Assembly (NCBI GenBank): GCA_009829735.1
Contig: CM020620.1
Location: forward strand, 16,450,354-16,514,353
Direction: 5' to 3'
Source of the DNA: Pyropia yezoensis
Lineage: Eukaryota > Rhodophyta > Bangiophyceae > Bangiales > Bangiaceae
DNA: 64,000 nt
The translations under genes were made by a program, and so were the position numbers. Of this stretch, positions 40,373 to 51,316 are shown piece after piece; the first letter of the stretch is position 1; each line of letters begins with the position of its first letter. Below the pieces are notes generated by a model, which was not told the origin of the DNA, did no database searches, and was given only the letters and a program-made list of their open reading frames with translations.

Positions 40373-43262
40373 CTACCACGGCGCCTGGGTAGTCGGGAAT
40401 CGGGATGGGGTGCACCGTCGGTTCCAATGCGTGCTGTGTCGTGCAGCCCTCGGACGTCGACCCCGAGGTGGACGCCAAAGAAGCGACGAGGAGCGTACCC
40501 AGCATGGTGCGGGACGACGAGGGGAGCGTGCGACCTTGTAGAGGGCCTGCCATGTCGTCGGTGTAAGCAACGTAGTACCAAACGGCCTGGAACGACTGGA
40601 AGTACTCGTCGGGGGATATGCAGGAGCCAAAGGTGAGGGGGATGAAAAAAGGCGTGAAGGTGGGGAGGGCAGGCACCATGAGTCTGGTGGGCATCGTCAC
40701 CAGGCGACCGTGTGCGACGGGTGTACTCTGACCAAGAGGTGCCTAAAAAAGATAGAAGGTGGTGTGTCGCGACGTCTGTACTCGCCCTCCAGGCTGATCT
40801 ATCCCAACTGTCCACCGACGTGCCCAGTGTGAGAACCACCACAGCCCGCCGCCCAACGGGTCACTAAAGCGTTCCTAACGGCGCCCGGTGGGTTACAGAC
40901 GCCACCAGGCCAAGCCGCCCTCAAAGAAGATACACGCGGGTCATGGCGGCCGCGGCGGCCTCCAGAAGTGGCAAGGAGATCGTCCCAGGGGACAGAGCAC
41001 ACAAGCAAGCACCACGATAGCCGATTTTCGTCGAGGGAAGGAGAGGCCACTGGGGATGGCCACGGCAGCGGCACGTCGGGGCCATCGACGCCGGGAGGTT
41101 TGACAGGCTCATCTGCACGAAAACGGATGCGATGTTGCGCGGGCAGGCAGCCGCCGTGGCCGCTCACCAAAGGGTGCGGCGGGCGGTGTGGCGGCGTAAG
41201 ACCAGCGACCGTGTATGAACCAGGGAGTGTAAGCGTGAGGCGACCGCACATGGCGCGCGCAACCAACAGCACCCGGGCAGGCCGAGTCACGCCGCCTACA
41301 AGCAGCCTCATGCGTCGCATGATGGCAGCGCACCTGGAGCCGTGACACCTGGGCGGTCCCAGTCGGGCAGGCAGGGTGGCCGGGAGGTTGCCACAGACGA
41401 GCAGCAAAAGGACGAAGATGGTGGCAAAAGCGTGGTGGCTCGGGTGACGGTGGATTGCATGAAAAACTTGCTTCAGGTCAGGGGGCGATGTCGCTCATCA
41501 GTACCGTCCCGCAAGTAACTCCCTCGTCCTGCGAGCCCCCTCCCCACGAGTCGAGCTCTCTGATTGGCTCTTCAACACCCACTCGAAGGGAGACCATCGA
41601 GATGATCCCGAGCCCCGGTCGGATCTGCAAGGCCCATAGCCCGCATGAACCGCTGCGTTATCCAAGGGTTTATCCATTGGTTAGTCCGGTGAACAAAAAT
41701 GTTTTTAAGATAGGTGTTCGCGGACACCCCTTTTTGTCCAACAAAGTGTTCACTTCCACGCCTTCCCGACGACAGCCTTGAGGTTGTGACCACGGGTGGG
41801 CCGGGCAGGGCGGGCGGGGTGGGTGGATGGATGAGTCGGTGGTGAGAGGGAGAGGCTGTTGGGGAGGGAGGATGCGCTCCGCCGGGGGCGACGGTGACCG
41901 GGAGAAGCGGGCGCGATTTGTGGACCGCACGCCGGCCCGGGGCTGGGCGTCGTCGCGGGCGGGTGGGCGGCGTTGGGTCGGACGGTGCGAAAGAGGGTGG
42001 GCGAGCCTGATAAGCGGTGCAGTGAAGGGTGACGAGACGGTCAGAGTCGAGAAGAAAGTCGATAGATACATAGGTATATACCTCACCCGGCAACCACCAC
42101 TCCTCGCTTGCTGACAAAGCGGTACATATTTACGTACGACCGGCAGGCACACGCCGATTCTCGTCAAGTCTTTTCAACGAGACCTTCGAGGGCTGCTTAC
42201 AGAGACTCCACCCGCAAGGACGCATAAGACTCGCCATCACAAAGAAGGCTTCGATTTATGGGGTGGTGTCCGTGCTTCAAGCGGTCGGGGTACGTCCGCC
42301 CGAGCGTCCTCCCACTTTCATCCCGCCGGAGGCACACCGGCAGGGCGGTGTGGTCGACCGATGGAGACGGGGCGCCGCGAATCTGGCTGCGTCCGTCCAC
42401 TTTCTCTTGTACCTTTTTTTCTTCTCCTGTCGGCTTTGAATATGCAGGAAGACGGTGAGCAACCGCCGGTGAGGTACATCCTCGGACTGTCCCCCCTGCT
42501 GTGATGGAAAACACGGAATACTTACCGTGCGATCCTGTTTGCCTGTGTGACGACCGGGACTACTCGTGCATGTGCTGGCCCCTGCGCGGCGAGAAGGGAG
42601 GGGGTGGGGGGGTGGCGGGTGTCAACAGTTCCAACGGCTAATCGAGGCGCGCCGTCACGGGCCACCGGCCCCGCCACTGCTGGGTGTGAGGAGAGTCGAA
42701 AGGGCCGGAGGGGGGGGGGGAAACTGTCCAAAGAAAGCGGTTGAAGGGACGGTGCGGGAGCTTGCGAGGAGGCGGGTCAAGAAATGGTGGGCAGCGATGG
42801 TGAGGGGGCGCTCCCCGCTGGTGAGCTGCTGTGCTGACCGGACTGTCTGTCGCGTTGGGTGGCTTGCATGTTGCTTGCGTGACCTTCGTTGAAGGCGGCG
42901 TCTTGCACACCGTCACCGCCCACCGCGGTGCGCGCGCTCGGCGGGAACGGGGTGAGGGGGAAGGAGCGAAGTTGTTGTTGGCACCACGGTTTGAAGGGGG
43001 GGGTTGGGCGCGGGGACGGACGGTGGGGCGTGTTGGGGTGGAAGGGGCGGATTGACACGGCCGTGCGTCGCGCCGCGCCGCGCCCGTCCCGCGTCGGGTA
43101 GCTGTCACAGGTCCCGGAAAGGGTGAGCACGGCAGGGAGGAATAGACGCCTTCCGCCTTGCCCGTCGGGGTGGGGGCGACATCCGCCGGGCGTTTGTCTT
43201 GTGCTGAATGAGCCTCCTCCACTCCCCTCCCGTGCGACAAGGACGACCATGAGGCCCTGTCC
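40373..43262. other. Region with fragmentary protein-like frames only
   Basis: Minus-strand frames at 40359-40700 (FGSCISPDEYFQSFQAVWYY and YVAYTDDMAGPLQGRT) and at 41572-41760 (FVGQKGVSANTYLKNIFVHR, TNQWINPWITQRFMRAMGLA) look like real protein but lack recognisable domains and ATG starts. The remainder is GC-rich sequence without supported features. Confidence 0.3.
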
Positions 43263-44612
43263 AGAACGGCGGACGTGTACGTGCCAGACATAGATTCGCT
43301 GCGGTCACCTGTTGTGGTGGTCAGGAGTGGGCGGCGCGCCGTTCGTCCAATATAGACGGGAGACTTCAAATTTATGTCAACATGGCTTGGCCATATGGGC
43401 GCCAGCAGCCGGATGCCGTGCCTACAGTGTACAGTCATGCACAGGCGCACCATGACGGATGGGGACCCGGTGGCCAGATATGGCTGTATGCAGGAAGTGA
43501 GCCGCGCACGTGGCGAGCTGCGGACGCGGCAGCAGCTCAAGGAAATGTCGGCGGCTTTTTCGAAGGCCCGCAACGCGGACCGGCCTGAACCACCCCCATT
43601 GGAAGTGCGCCTCTCTATTGAGCGGCGCCCGCTCATCGTCGTGGACCCCAGCCACATATCTCTCATGCCACTTCATTTGACACTTGGCATCACCGTGTGG
43701 CTCCTGCGGCTAGGGATTGAGATTGCCTACTTCTACGGCGGCATGGCACGGGCAGACGTGTACACGTCAGAGCTTGCCCGAGTGCTCCGATACGGCGCGG
43801 GCGTCAAGCCTGTGCCGTAATTTGGGGGCTCGTTAAAGCGGCGGCAGTGCCAGCGCATTGGGCGGCATCTGTCATTGGTCTGCGAGCTCCTCGCCCGAGC
43901 GGCGCCCCAGACCGCGAGTGCCGTTCACACCGCAGCGTGTGCCACCTGGAGGGAGCTGCTCACCGTTTTGACCAGCTTGGCGACCTGTTCAAAAGATGAC
44001 GTGGCGTCTTGCCGCTGCCGCACCGCGCTGTTCTGGGACGGCTTGATGGCTGCATTTGAGTGGGTCAGTGTGACCCCCAAGTTTCACACGCTTGTGTGCC
44101 ATGCTCCCGACTTCTTGGCGCGGTTTGGCAGTTAGGGTCGGTTTATCGAGCAAGGCCTGGAGGCCTGGCACGGGCGTTACAATTTGTACTCGTCACACTA
44201 CGCAGCCGACACGTTCCTGGATAGCTGCTTGGACTACGTGCGACGGGCAGCTGTCAGCCGGGCTCCCGGCGACGCCTCGCACAACCGCGGCAAGCGACGC
44301 AAGCCCGCCCTCCCCAACGCCAGATGCGCCACGCGCCCTAATTACAAGCGGACGAGCGCTGGGAAGGCGCTCGCCGGGAAGGCCCGCCTTGTGTCCGACT
44401 CCTGCGCTCAAAAGGAGGTTGATGACGGGGTGAAGTGGGCACGCGACAACCTCGCAGTCGCCGTGCGGAGAGTGGATACGTACAGGCGTGGCCTGCCAAA
44501 TAGTGCTGTACCGGCCCCGGACATTGAATCTGAATGGTTATTGGCGGAGGACCACTATGAGAAGCTTATGGAAGAAGAAACGGCGTGCATGATGCGATTG
44601 CTTGAAGTCTAA
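43263..44612 (+). pseudogene. Transposase-like gene of an unnamed family with three in-frame stops
   Basis: One plus-strand frame stays collinear over 450 codons, broken by TAG (43353-43355), TAA (43818-43820) and TAG (44133-44135). In order: RTADVYVPDIDS, VRPI-stop-TGDFKFMSTWLGHMGASSRMPCLQC, ISLMPLHLTLGITVWLL, FGGSLKRRQCQRI, VSVTPKFHTLVCHAPDFLARFGS-stop-GRFIEQGLEAWHGRYN, then a basic region and an acidic tail ending CMMRLLEV. The set GDfKF...CxxC, pLHl.lGi, TPK.H.L..H.P.F and (W)GRF.EQG.E..H.r.N is one I associate with uncharacterised repeated proteins of animals and protists, probably transposon-borne. That link is from memory, not demonstrated here. The third stop stands where Trp is usual, a single TGG to TAG change. 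The gene is dead in this copy unless stops are recoded. Confidence 0.55.
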
Positions 44613-45686
44613 AGGAGACCTGTTTTTTTTCTGACAGGCGTGCGCCGGCACAGGCGCGGCATGCCCTGTGCTGCAGTGCACAGAACTTAACGGACGATGG
44701 GCGCGTGGCACAGCGGGTTCGTATCATCTGCTCGGCCGTTTTTCATTGAGCGTGTGGATAAGCCCAGCAAGACCGGGGGGGGCGCCGCTAGGGGGGGGCG
44801 GGCGGCGGCGGCCGCGGCGGCCAGGGAGGGGAGCGACGGCGGCGACAGCGGCAGCGGCAGCGGCAGGGGGGGGGGGGGGCGTGGCGAACGGCCACTCCTC
44901 GAATGGCGACTGAAGAAGGCGCCCGCGGGAGGTGGGACGCCAGGGGGGATGGCTGAACTTGGGGTCAAGCCCGTTTGAGGGCGGTCGTCCATCACGGCGT
45001 AGTCATTGAGTGATGGGAGACCATTGGCCCTCACAGGCGAAGGCCTTTCGGTGGGCTCGGTCAAATTTCAAAGGGTGCTTGATTGTCTGGAGGGCCCGCT
45101 CAGCGCGGTTGGGCAGGGGTGCGGGCGCCACGTGACAGATATTCACTCCGAGCAGTCCCACGGACGACTGTTCGACGGAGAAAGCTGACACAATATCGCA
45201 GCACCAATGGGACCTCATCTCGCCGATGAAGAAATCCGAGGCTGCCAATGGGATCCTGAGTACTGCTCGAAGTGCCCGAAGTCGGCCCAGACGGTGTCTT
45301 CACTAGGCGTAAGCTGCCGCCAGCGCCGCCAGCTCACTGGGAGCGGTAGCGGCCGAGCGTTAGCGTTGTGCAAATGTCAGCCACGTAGGACATCTTTCAT
45401 GACATGTCACGACCCCTGTCCATTTCATCTTCCTGCGCGATTTCCGGGTAGGAAATTTCCTTCGTCATCTTGCTGAAACGTGGCGATCTGGAGCCAATGA
45501 GATATAGAACCCGCCCAGGTGCTGCCAAGTCCTCGCGACGCACCGGCGACTCCTCCTCACGTCGACCGCGTCCTGACGAGAGACTCGTCGCCACCCATCA
45601 TTGCATGTGCGACACCATCGTGCCCCGTCGCGCTGTTATCCCCCCCTCCGACCCGTCTCTCCTCTCCACTCAAACCACCTATCGCC
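44613..45686. other. GC-rich intergenic with G runs
   Basis: No gene supported. A minus-strand frame at 45003-45248 (HWCCDIVSAFSVEQSSVGLL, GVNICHVAPAPLPNRAERAL) looks protein-like but has no ATG and no recognised domain. Confidence 0.3.
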
Positions 45687-45821
45687 ATGACCCCCCGACC
45701 GCCCCGAGCCCCGCGCGGCAAGCGGGCCGTGTGGAGCTTTGTCCGGGTCTCTGTCCGCGACGGTAAGAAAACATTGTCCTGTATGGCCGACAACTGCACG
45801 TTTAGCGGCGGTAGAGCTTGA
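45687..45821 (+). CDS. Short BED-finger-like ORF, possible hAT transposase N-terminus
   Basis: From ATG 45687, 44 residues: MTPRPPRAPRGKRAVWSFVR, then VSVRDGKKTLSCMADNCTFS and GGRA. The pattern (R/K).VW.(F)...DGK...C....C.F.GG is that of the first half of a BED zinc finger, the DNA-binding domain at the N-terminus of hAT transposases. The His half and everything after are missing. The frame ends in a G-rich stretch; an intron cannot be excluded. Could be coincidence in so short a frame. Confidence 0.3.
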   Translation: MTPRPPRAPRGKRAVWSFVRVSVRDGKKTLSCMADNCTFSGGRA

Positions 45822-46946
45822 GAGGGGGGGGAGGGGGGCGGGAAGGGTGCGGTGCGGAGGCGGTCCAGAATGAGGAGGGGGGGCAGTCGGACGCAGTCGG
45901 ACGGCAACGAAGGTCGCGCGCGGGTCGGAGAGGGGGTGATGCCACAGAGGCGTACAACTGAAGGGAATTAAACCGCGATGTCCACGCAATCCCTCCACAA
46001 GAGCCGGCGGCAACCCCCCTTTTTTCTCTCTGTCGGGCGTCTGTCCGGTATTTCCCGGCGACAGAAATTTCCCCGGTCTTTCTGCAAAACGCTACCGTGC
46101 GTGCGGTAGGTGGAAGCGGGGTGGGCTCCCCTGCCTCCTCCCCATCCCGCGGGTTTTGACGCCCGCCCCAGAAGCAGGGCAGGAGGCGGGGGGCGCGGTG
46201 GCGTACTGTGGGGGGAGCGGGCACCCCTGGAAGGTTGGTGAACAGTGTGGTGGTGACCATTTTTGGGCACTGGGGAGCCGTTGAGGGTGGTTGCCCACTG
46301 CTTGGCGTCGGCACTTGCCCGGTGGATAGCAGCCTCGGGGGGTGGACCCCTGTGGCGTAGGGAATGGGGTACCCTTAGGGTGGGCGGCCCCATGGGGATG
46401 ACGACCCCCCGTCGGTGGGCGGTTGCCTCGGATGGACGGCTGTCGAGGATGGGAAGCTGCCTGGGACAGGTCTCCCAGTCTCGTGATCACCAGATAGGGA
46501 TAGCATGCGCTACTGTATGAGCAGATTTCCACTGTCATTGAGCAAGGTCTGGGCGGCTGTCAGGGATAGGCCTGAGCGACGGACGGTTCGGCAAGGACGG
46601 GCACGTGCCGGCATGCCAGGGACGGGGCGCAGGCGGGGGGCAGCGGTAAATGGGTCCGCCCTCACCCCCCCATGGCACCGCCTAAAGTTTTCAGTTCCCT
46701 CCCCTCCCGTCCACCAGCATCCAGCGGGCGGGCACACCCGCGCAGGCGCCCACTTTAAAAGCTCACCGTCCCTTTCCCCTCACCGCCTGTCACCGTCCAG
46801 GCAAGCCACTCTTACCCCCGCAGCGCGCCTCTCTCCTTGCTTTCTCCGCTGCCCTCTACCTCCCTCCTTCAAGACCCCGCTTGTCCCCCTTTCACCCCTA
46901 CCACTCCCTCGCTTCCCCCCCCCATCCCCTTCTTCCCACGCACCAG
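45822..46946. other. Intergenic and probable upstream region of the PAN-like gene
   Basis: G-rich to 46500, then a long C/T-rich stretch (46740-46940, TCCCCT-like repeats) directly before the ATG of the PAN-like gene, which resembles a pyrimidine-rich 5' leader. No other feature recognised. Confidence 0.4.
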
Positions 46947-47315
46947 ATGGGTGCCCACAGTGGCATGATGACCCGAGCGCTCCTCTCAATTGCGGTGGCC
47001 CTGCTCTTGGCGGCCGCCACTGCCGCAACGCACATCCAGTGGAGCACGGATGGCACTACCGAGTGGGCGCACGGCTGCGACTGGCCCGGAGTGGGGGATA
47101 TTGGCACCGCCCGGACCGCGGTGTCACATTGCGGCGAAGCCTGCGGCCGTTTCCTGGGGTGCACCCACTTTGTGTGGTCCCAACACGGGAGCAAGTGCTA
47201 CTTCAAAGGCAGCAGCACCTACCGCCACAAGCTGGTACTCGCGTCGGCAGAGGTCTTGTGCGGGCGGATGCGGGGGCAGCCGGCTTGGGCCGTGGGGCTC
47301 TCCCATCCCCAGTGA
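46947..47315 (+). CDS. Small secreted PAN/Apple-like protein (first exon or complete)
   Basis: From ATG 46947 the protein begins MGAHSGMMTRALLSIAVALLLAAATAATH, split here as a short polar start and a long Leu/Ala hydrophobic core typical of a cleavable signal peptide. The mature part is Cys-rich: WAHGCDWPGVGDIGTARTAV, SHCGEACGRFLGCTHFVWSQ, GSKCYFKGS, LCGRM. The order GCDWPG...C...C...CTHFVWS...CYFKG resembles PAN/Apple modules, which bind proteins or carbohydrates outside the cell. The frame stops at TGA 47313-47315, but GTGAGT at 47312-47317 is a strong donor, so the real protein may continue in further exons. The ATG was chosen because the signal peptide follows it; an in-frame ATG 66 bp upstream would place the signal internally. 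Confidence 0.6.
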   Translation: MGAHSGMMTRALLSIAVALLLAAATAATHIQWSTDGTTEWAHGCDWPGVGDIGTARTAVSHCGEACGRFLGCTHFVWSQHGSKCYFKGSSTYRHKLVLASAEVLCGRMRGQPAWAVGLSHPQ

Positions 47316-47738
47316 GTGACGTTGCCAAGGTGCGAGCAGATAGCGTTGGGCGGGGGGCACCGCTGCGGGCGGCCGTGCCCCACACGCCCTCTATTTGGTC
47401 CCGCCTCCATTGCCCGACGGTGGGGGCTGGGTCCGGTGCCGGGGGTCGGGGGCGGGAGCTGGGGGGTGGGGCGGCGGTGCGCCCGGCCCGTGTTGACCGG
47501 TGGGGCAGGGAGTTCAATCCTGCATTTCTTCGAAAAGAATAGTGAACAGACATAAATAGTGCCTGTGGCGTCTCGCCATGGCGGGCCACAAGGCAACAGT
47601 GAAGCCAATCTTCAGTCTATGGGACTCGCCACCCGGCCATTGACTACGGCGCACTCGTCGCAGTTTCGTTCTTTCGCTTCCCCTCCCCCCTCCCCCCCCG
47701 GTGCCAAAACTTACGGCAGTCGCGGCAGCGGCGGCAGC
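47316..47738. other. Intergenic or intronic, nothing recognised
   Basis: GC-rich with no supported frame. If the GTGAGT donor at 47312 is used, this would be the start of an intron of the PAN-like gene. Confidence 0.3.
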
Positions 47739-48560
47739 GGGGCAGACTCGTTGCTGGAATCACCGTTTCCGCTGCGTCACCGCAGCAGGAGCAGCTGCGG
47801 CAGCCGCGGCAGCGGCGGCGGCTGGAGCAGCCGCGACAGCGGCGGCAGCGACGGTAGCGACGGTCGCGGCGGCAGCCGCGACAGCAGCGGCAGCGGGGCA
47901 GACACGGCGCTGCAAAAACAGCTTCAACTACGTCGCCGCAGATGTGGCCGCCGCGGCAGCGACGGCAGCGGCGGCAGCGGCGATAGCGGCAATAGCGTTG
48001 GTAGCGGCGGAAGGGGCGGCCGCGGCAGCAGCCGCGACAGCGGCGGCAGCGGCGGCAGCGGGGCGAGCACAGTGCCCCAATAACCTCTCCCGCTACGTCG
48101 CCGCCGCGGCGGCAGCCGCGGTAGCGGCGGCAGCGACAGCAGCGGCGGCAGCGGTAGCAGCCGCGGTAGCGTCTGTGGCGTCTGTAGTGGCGGCAGTGGC
48201 GCCCGCGATGGCAGCCGCGGCAGCCGCGGCGGCCGCGGCAGCGGCGGCAGCAGCAGCAGGAGCGGGATCCACGGCAGCGGCGGTTGCTTCTGCAGCGGCG
48301 GCAGCGGCGGCAGCAGCGGTGGCGGAGGCAGCGGCGGCAGCGGCAGCAGCGGTGCAAGCACGGCGTCCCCATAACCACTCCCGCTACGTCGCCGCCGCGG
48401 CGGCAGCCGCGGTCGCGGCGGTAGCGACAGCAGCGGCGGCAGCGGTGACAGCCGCGATAGCGTCTGTCGTGGCTGCCGCGGGGGAAGGGTGCCAGCGGTA
48501 ACCGCTGCCTTTGCGTCGCCGCAGGGGCGGCAGCGGTGGCAGCGGAAGCCAGGCTGGACT
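47739..48560. repeat. GCGGCAGC minisatellite with a 45-bp higher-order unit
   Basis: A GCGGCAGCGGCG-type repeat fills the block and gives poly-Ala, poly-Gly/Ser or poly-Arg/Cys translations depending on frame. Superimposed are five related 45-bp inserts starting near 47739, 47897, 48060, 48350 and 48481. Each ends in a CGCTACGTCGCCGC-like sequence (for example CTCCCGCTACGTCGCCGCCG). Spacings are about 158, 163, 290 and 131 bp. Confidence 0.75.
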
Positions 48561-48969
48561 TACCGGAAGTGCCATGCCGCCGCTGCGGGGCGTGCCGTCG
48601 AAGAGAAAGGCGGCCGCCGTGGCTTCAGGTCAGGGCTCGTCCACAACGTCCACAACAGCGCCGGGAGGATGGCTGCGACGACACGGGCGGCAGGAGCACG
48701 GCCATCGAACAGCCGTCACTATCCACGCGTGATGCACCGCAGCCGCCAACTGGCTTCCACTATGCCTACATCGCCCGCACAACGCCAGCTTCCCATGGCG
48801 GACATAACGCCTATATGAAAACACCAGCAGAGGCGTGGACGCCGTACACGCGGTCCCACAATGCCCACACCGACACTACCACCAAGCATCAGGCCCGAGG
48901 TCAACACTACAAAAATGACAATACTAACACAATGGACGCACACACGCGCTAGCCCGAAGCGCTTCACAT

Positions 48970-49415
48970 TGCTGTCACAGTCCATCTTGGGGGAAGAACT
49001 TGAAGCAGCACAATGGACGGGGCCGCCGCACGTCGCACATCTTGAGTCCTACTCGTCGACCGGCGGGAGGGCGGGCTGCCGCCCCTCCCCCTACGTCAAC
49101 GAGGTCAAGAATGCGCGGCAGGGCGCCGCGCCGCCTGCCGCGTGGTATTTGCCCCGGTCGGCGCTGAGGGCGGCCGACGCGGCCGCCGCAGACGCGTCAG
49201 GAGTGACGGCCGAACCGTCTTGCCGCGACGCGATAGCGCGCTACTACGCGGCTGACGTGGCAGCATTTGGGTCCTCCTTTGCGGCCATGCAAGACTGGGG
49301 CACCGTCGCGGGGGGGAGGGGAACAAGGCGTGAGAGGAGGCCGTCACGTCCCCCCGATGGGCGGGGGTGTACGTTAGGTCGGGGGGGGAGGGGGGGGAGA
49401 GAGGTACAGCTGTGA
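48970..49415 (+). CDS. Sulfotransferase-like C-terminal exon (tentative)
   Basis: After an acceptor-like TGCTGTCACAG (ending about 48980) the plus strand reads SILGEELEAAQWTGPPHVAH, then GCRPSPYVNEVKNARQG and finally CRDAIARYYAADVAAFGSSF. The ending (I..YY..D...FG) and the P.VN......G segment about 50 residues before it match the end of carbohydrate sulfotransferases, where Asn-containing and Y..D..FGY motifs close the fold. These Golgi enzymes transfer sulfate from PAPS to polysaccharides, fitting for algal galactans. The PAPS-binding 5'-PSB and 3'-PB motifs would be in upstream exons and are not seen here. The frame runs on to a TGA at 49415. Confidence 0.33.
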
Positions 49416-50727
49416 GGGCCTTACTCTTCCTGCCACGAAAGGCTGCTGGTGGCCCGGGGCCTGGACACCTGTCCCGCGCGGCGACACCTGGCAGCACGGG
49501 CGGGGGGAAGCTGAGCTCCCCCAGCAGCAGCAACCGCGTAGTGGGTCCAAGACCGTGTTCCTTAGAAACCTGCAATCGGCTGCGCGCATCCGTTTTTTAG
49601 TGTAATCAGCTGTTCCTGTGTGCAGAAGGCGCGTTTGAATTGGTCGTCTCGACGCTGTTTTGGCTCTAGCCGACAACAGATGTGGTAGCGTGAACGTTGC
49701 CCATGTCGTTCCAAACATCGGAGTGTGCGGGTCCGCCACTTTTCATGCGCACTCATTCAGAGACCGACACTCATGTAACATCAGAACTGCCCAGACGTGG
49801 TCTGGCAAACTGCGAATTCCAGCAAGGCATGCCCCGCGATGCATTTTTGTGTGTTCCGACGCTCGATCTAACAGCGTTCTAGGCATGGCCTGCACAACGC
49901 TCCACTCGACAGCAAGACCTCTGCGACGATCGTTGCGGATCGTTGCGCGACCTTGCCGCATTCCCAGCACGTTCCTCGTCTTCCCATGTTCTTGCTCACA
50001 TGTCCGTTGGCCGTGTGCGCACCCGACCTCCCCTGTTTGTCTCAACTCACCCTCTTCGTGTACCGCCCGCGCCACGCCGCAGCCAACAAGCTCACCAGCA
50101 CCGCGGTGCGGCCGCGGCTGCCGAGACGACTCTTGTCCCGCGTGGCCAGCCCACGGCTCGCGGCGGCGGCAGCAGCGGCGGCGTGCGGCGCCTTTGCGGC
50201 GGTGGCGTCTGCAGCAGTGGTGGCGACAGCAGCAGGCGCTGCGCTCGTGGTGGCAGGGGCCGCAGCATGCATAGTTGTGTTGGTGGCGGGGGCGGCTATA
50301 GCAGACACGGCGGCGGAGGCGGAGGTGGCGGCAGGCACGGCGGGCGGCGTGGCGTCGACAGCAGTGGTGGCGGCAGCAGCAGGCAGGGCTCGCTGGCGGC
50401 GGCGGCAGCAGCAGGCATGGCTTCTCTGGTGGCGGCGGGCGCAGCAGGCATGGCGGCAGTATCAGCAGGCTTGTCTACGGTAGCAGCAGGCATGGCGGCG
50501 GCCGCAGGCCCGGCTGGCGGCGTAATCTCGGCAGCAGTGGCGCCCCGGCGGGAAGAAGCGCGGGGGGTTGGGCAAGCATGGGGGGGCACAAAGGGGGGGT
50601 GGGGGTTGTGGAGTGGCTGCGCAGCAAGTGGCTAGTGTGGTCGTACTGCGCGGGCCGAGTGATGCACCCGCAAACGAACGTATGACAACTGCCTCGAGAT
50701 GAAGCCTTACTGTTTACTCCACTCTTC
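49416..50727. other. Intergenic, with second Ala-coding repeat (50150-50530)
   Basis: GCAGGC/GGCGGC repeats from about 50150 to 50530 encode Ala/Val-rich hydrophobic runs on the plus strand (AALVVAGAAACIVVLVAGAA), which could mimic membrane segments. No ATG-started gene with a recognised domain. The last five bases (50723-50727, TCTTC) are the left target duplication of element A3. Confidence 0.4.
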
Positions 50728-51197
50728 TGTGGCAGTATTGACCCCCAGGTAGGGGGGCAACACGTGCCATGCAAGGGGCGGCAGGCCACTAGCCTGATCC
50801 GTTCCTCCCCCTGCATTTGGGTCCATATTCCCTAAGTTTGGGATAGTTAGCTTAGTAGTAAATCCAACTTGGATTTTGAGGGTTTTCTGCATTTATCGTC
50901 TTGAATTTTCGTGTGGCCCGGTGGGCAGGTGCTGGGGTGGGAGATTCTGAGTGGCGAGATTCTGAGTGGACCCTGGGGGGATAAGGGGAGGGACAGCGGG
51001 GCTTGGCCCTGCGTCCCCGTCCCGACCAAGAAACTGTTGGACCACACACCATCCTCTTGTTTGTCCGTGGGGGGTTTGCCCCACAACAGGGACAGAGTGT
51101 GTGCGACTTGCACTTCTTCCGGTTCCCCCGACACGGGAGGCAGCCCTAGCACACCGCCCCAACTTGGGTGCCGTGTGTGCTAGTGGTTTTTGCCACA
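50728..51197 (+). mobile_element. 5' LTR of gypsy element A3, flanked by TCTTC
   Basis: 470 bp, TGTGGCAG...TTTGCCACA, preceded by TCTTC. It belongs to the same LTR subtype as 20267-20735 and differs from that one by one substitution (CTTG against CTTT) and one or two indels. PBS (51200-51215) and the paired palindromes (51220-51249) follow. Confidence 0.94.
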
Positions 51198-51316
51198 TTT
51201 GGTGGAGCAGCAGGGGACAGAGGTAAACTTTACCTCCGGGTGCACCCGGGTGTAGGGGGCCCTCTGTCTCAGAGGAACGGTGGTCTTGGACCGTGTCATA
51301 CGGATCGTCAGCCAAC

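Noticed and set aside
49953-50483. Multi-pass membrane protein
   Set aside because: Hydrophobic runs come from GCAGGC/GGCGGC repeats; other frames of the same repeat are equally open.
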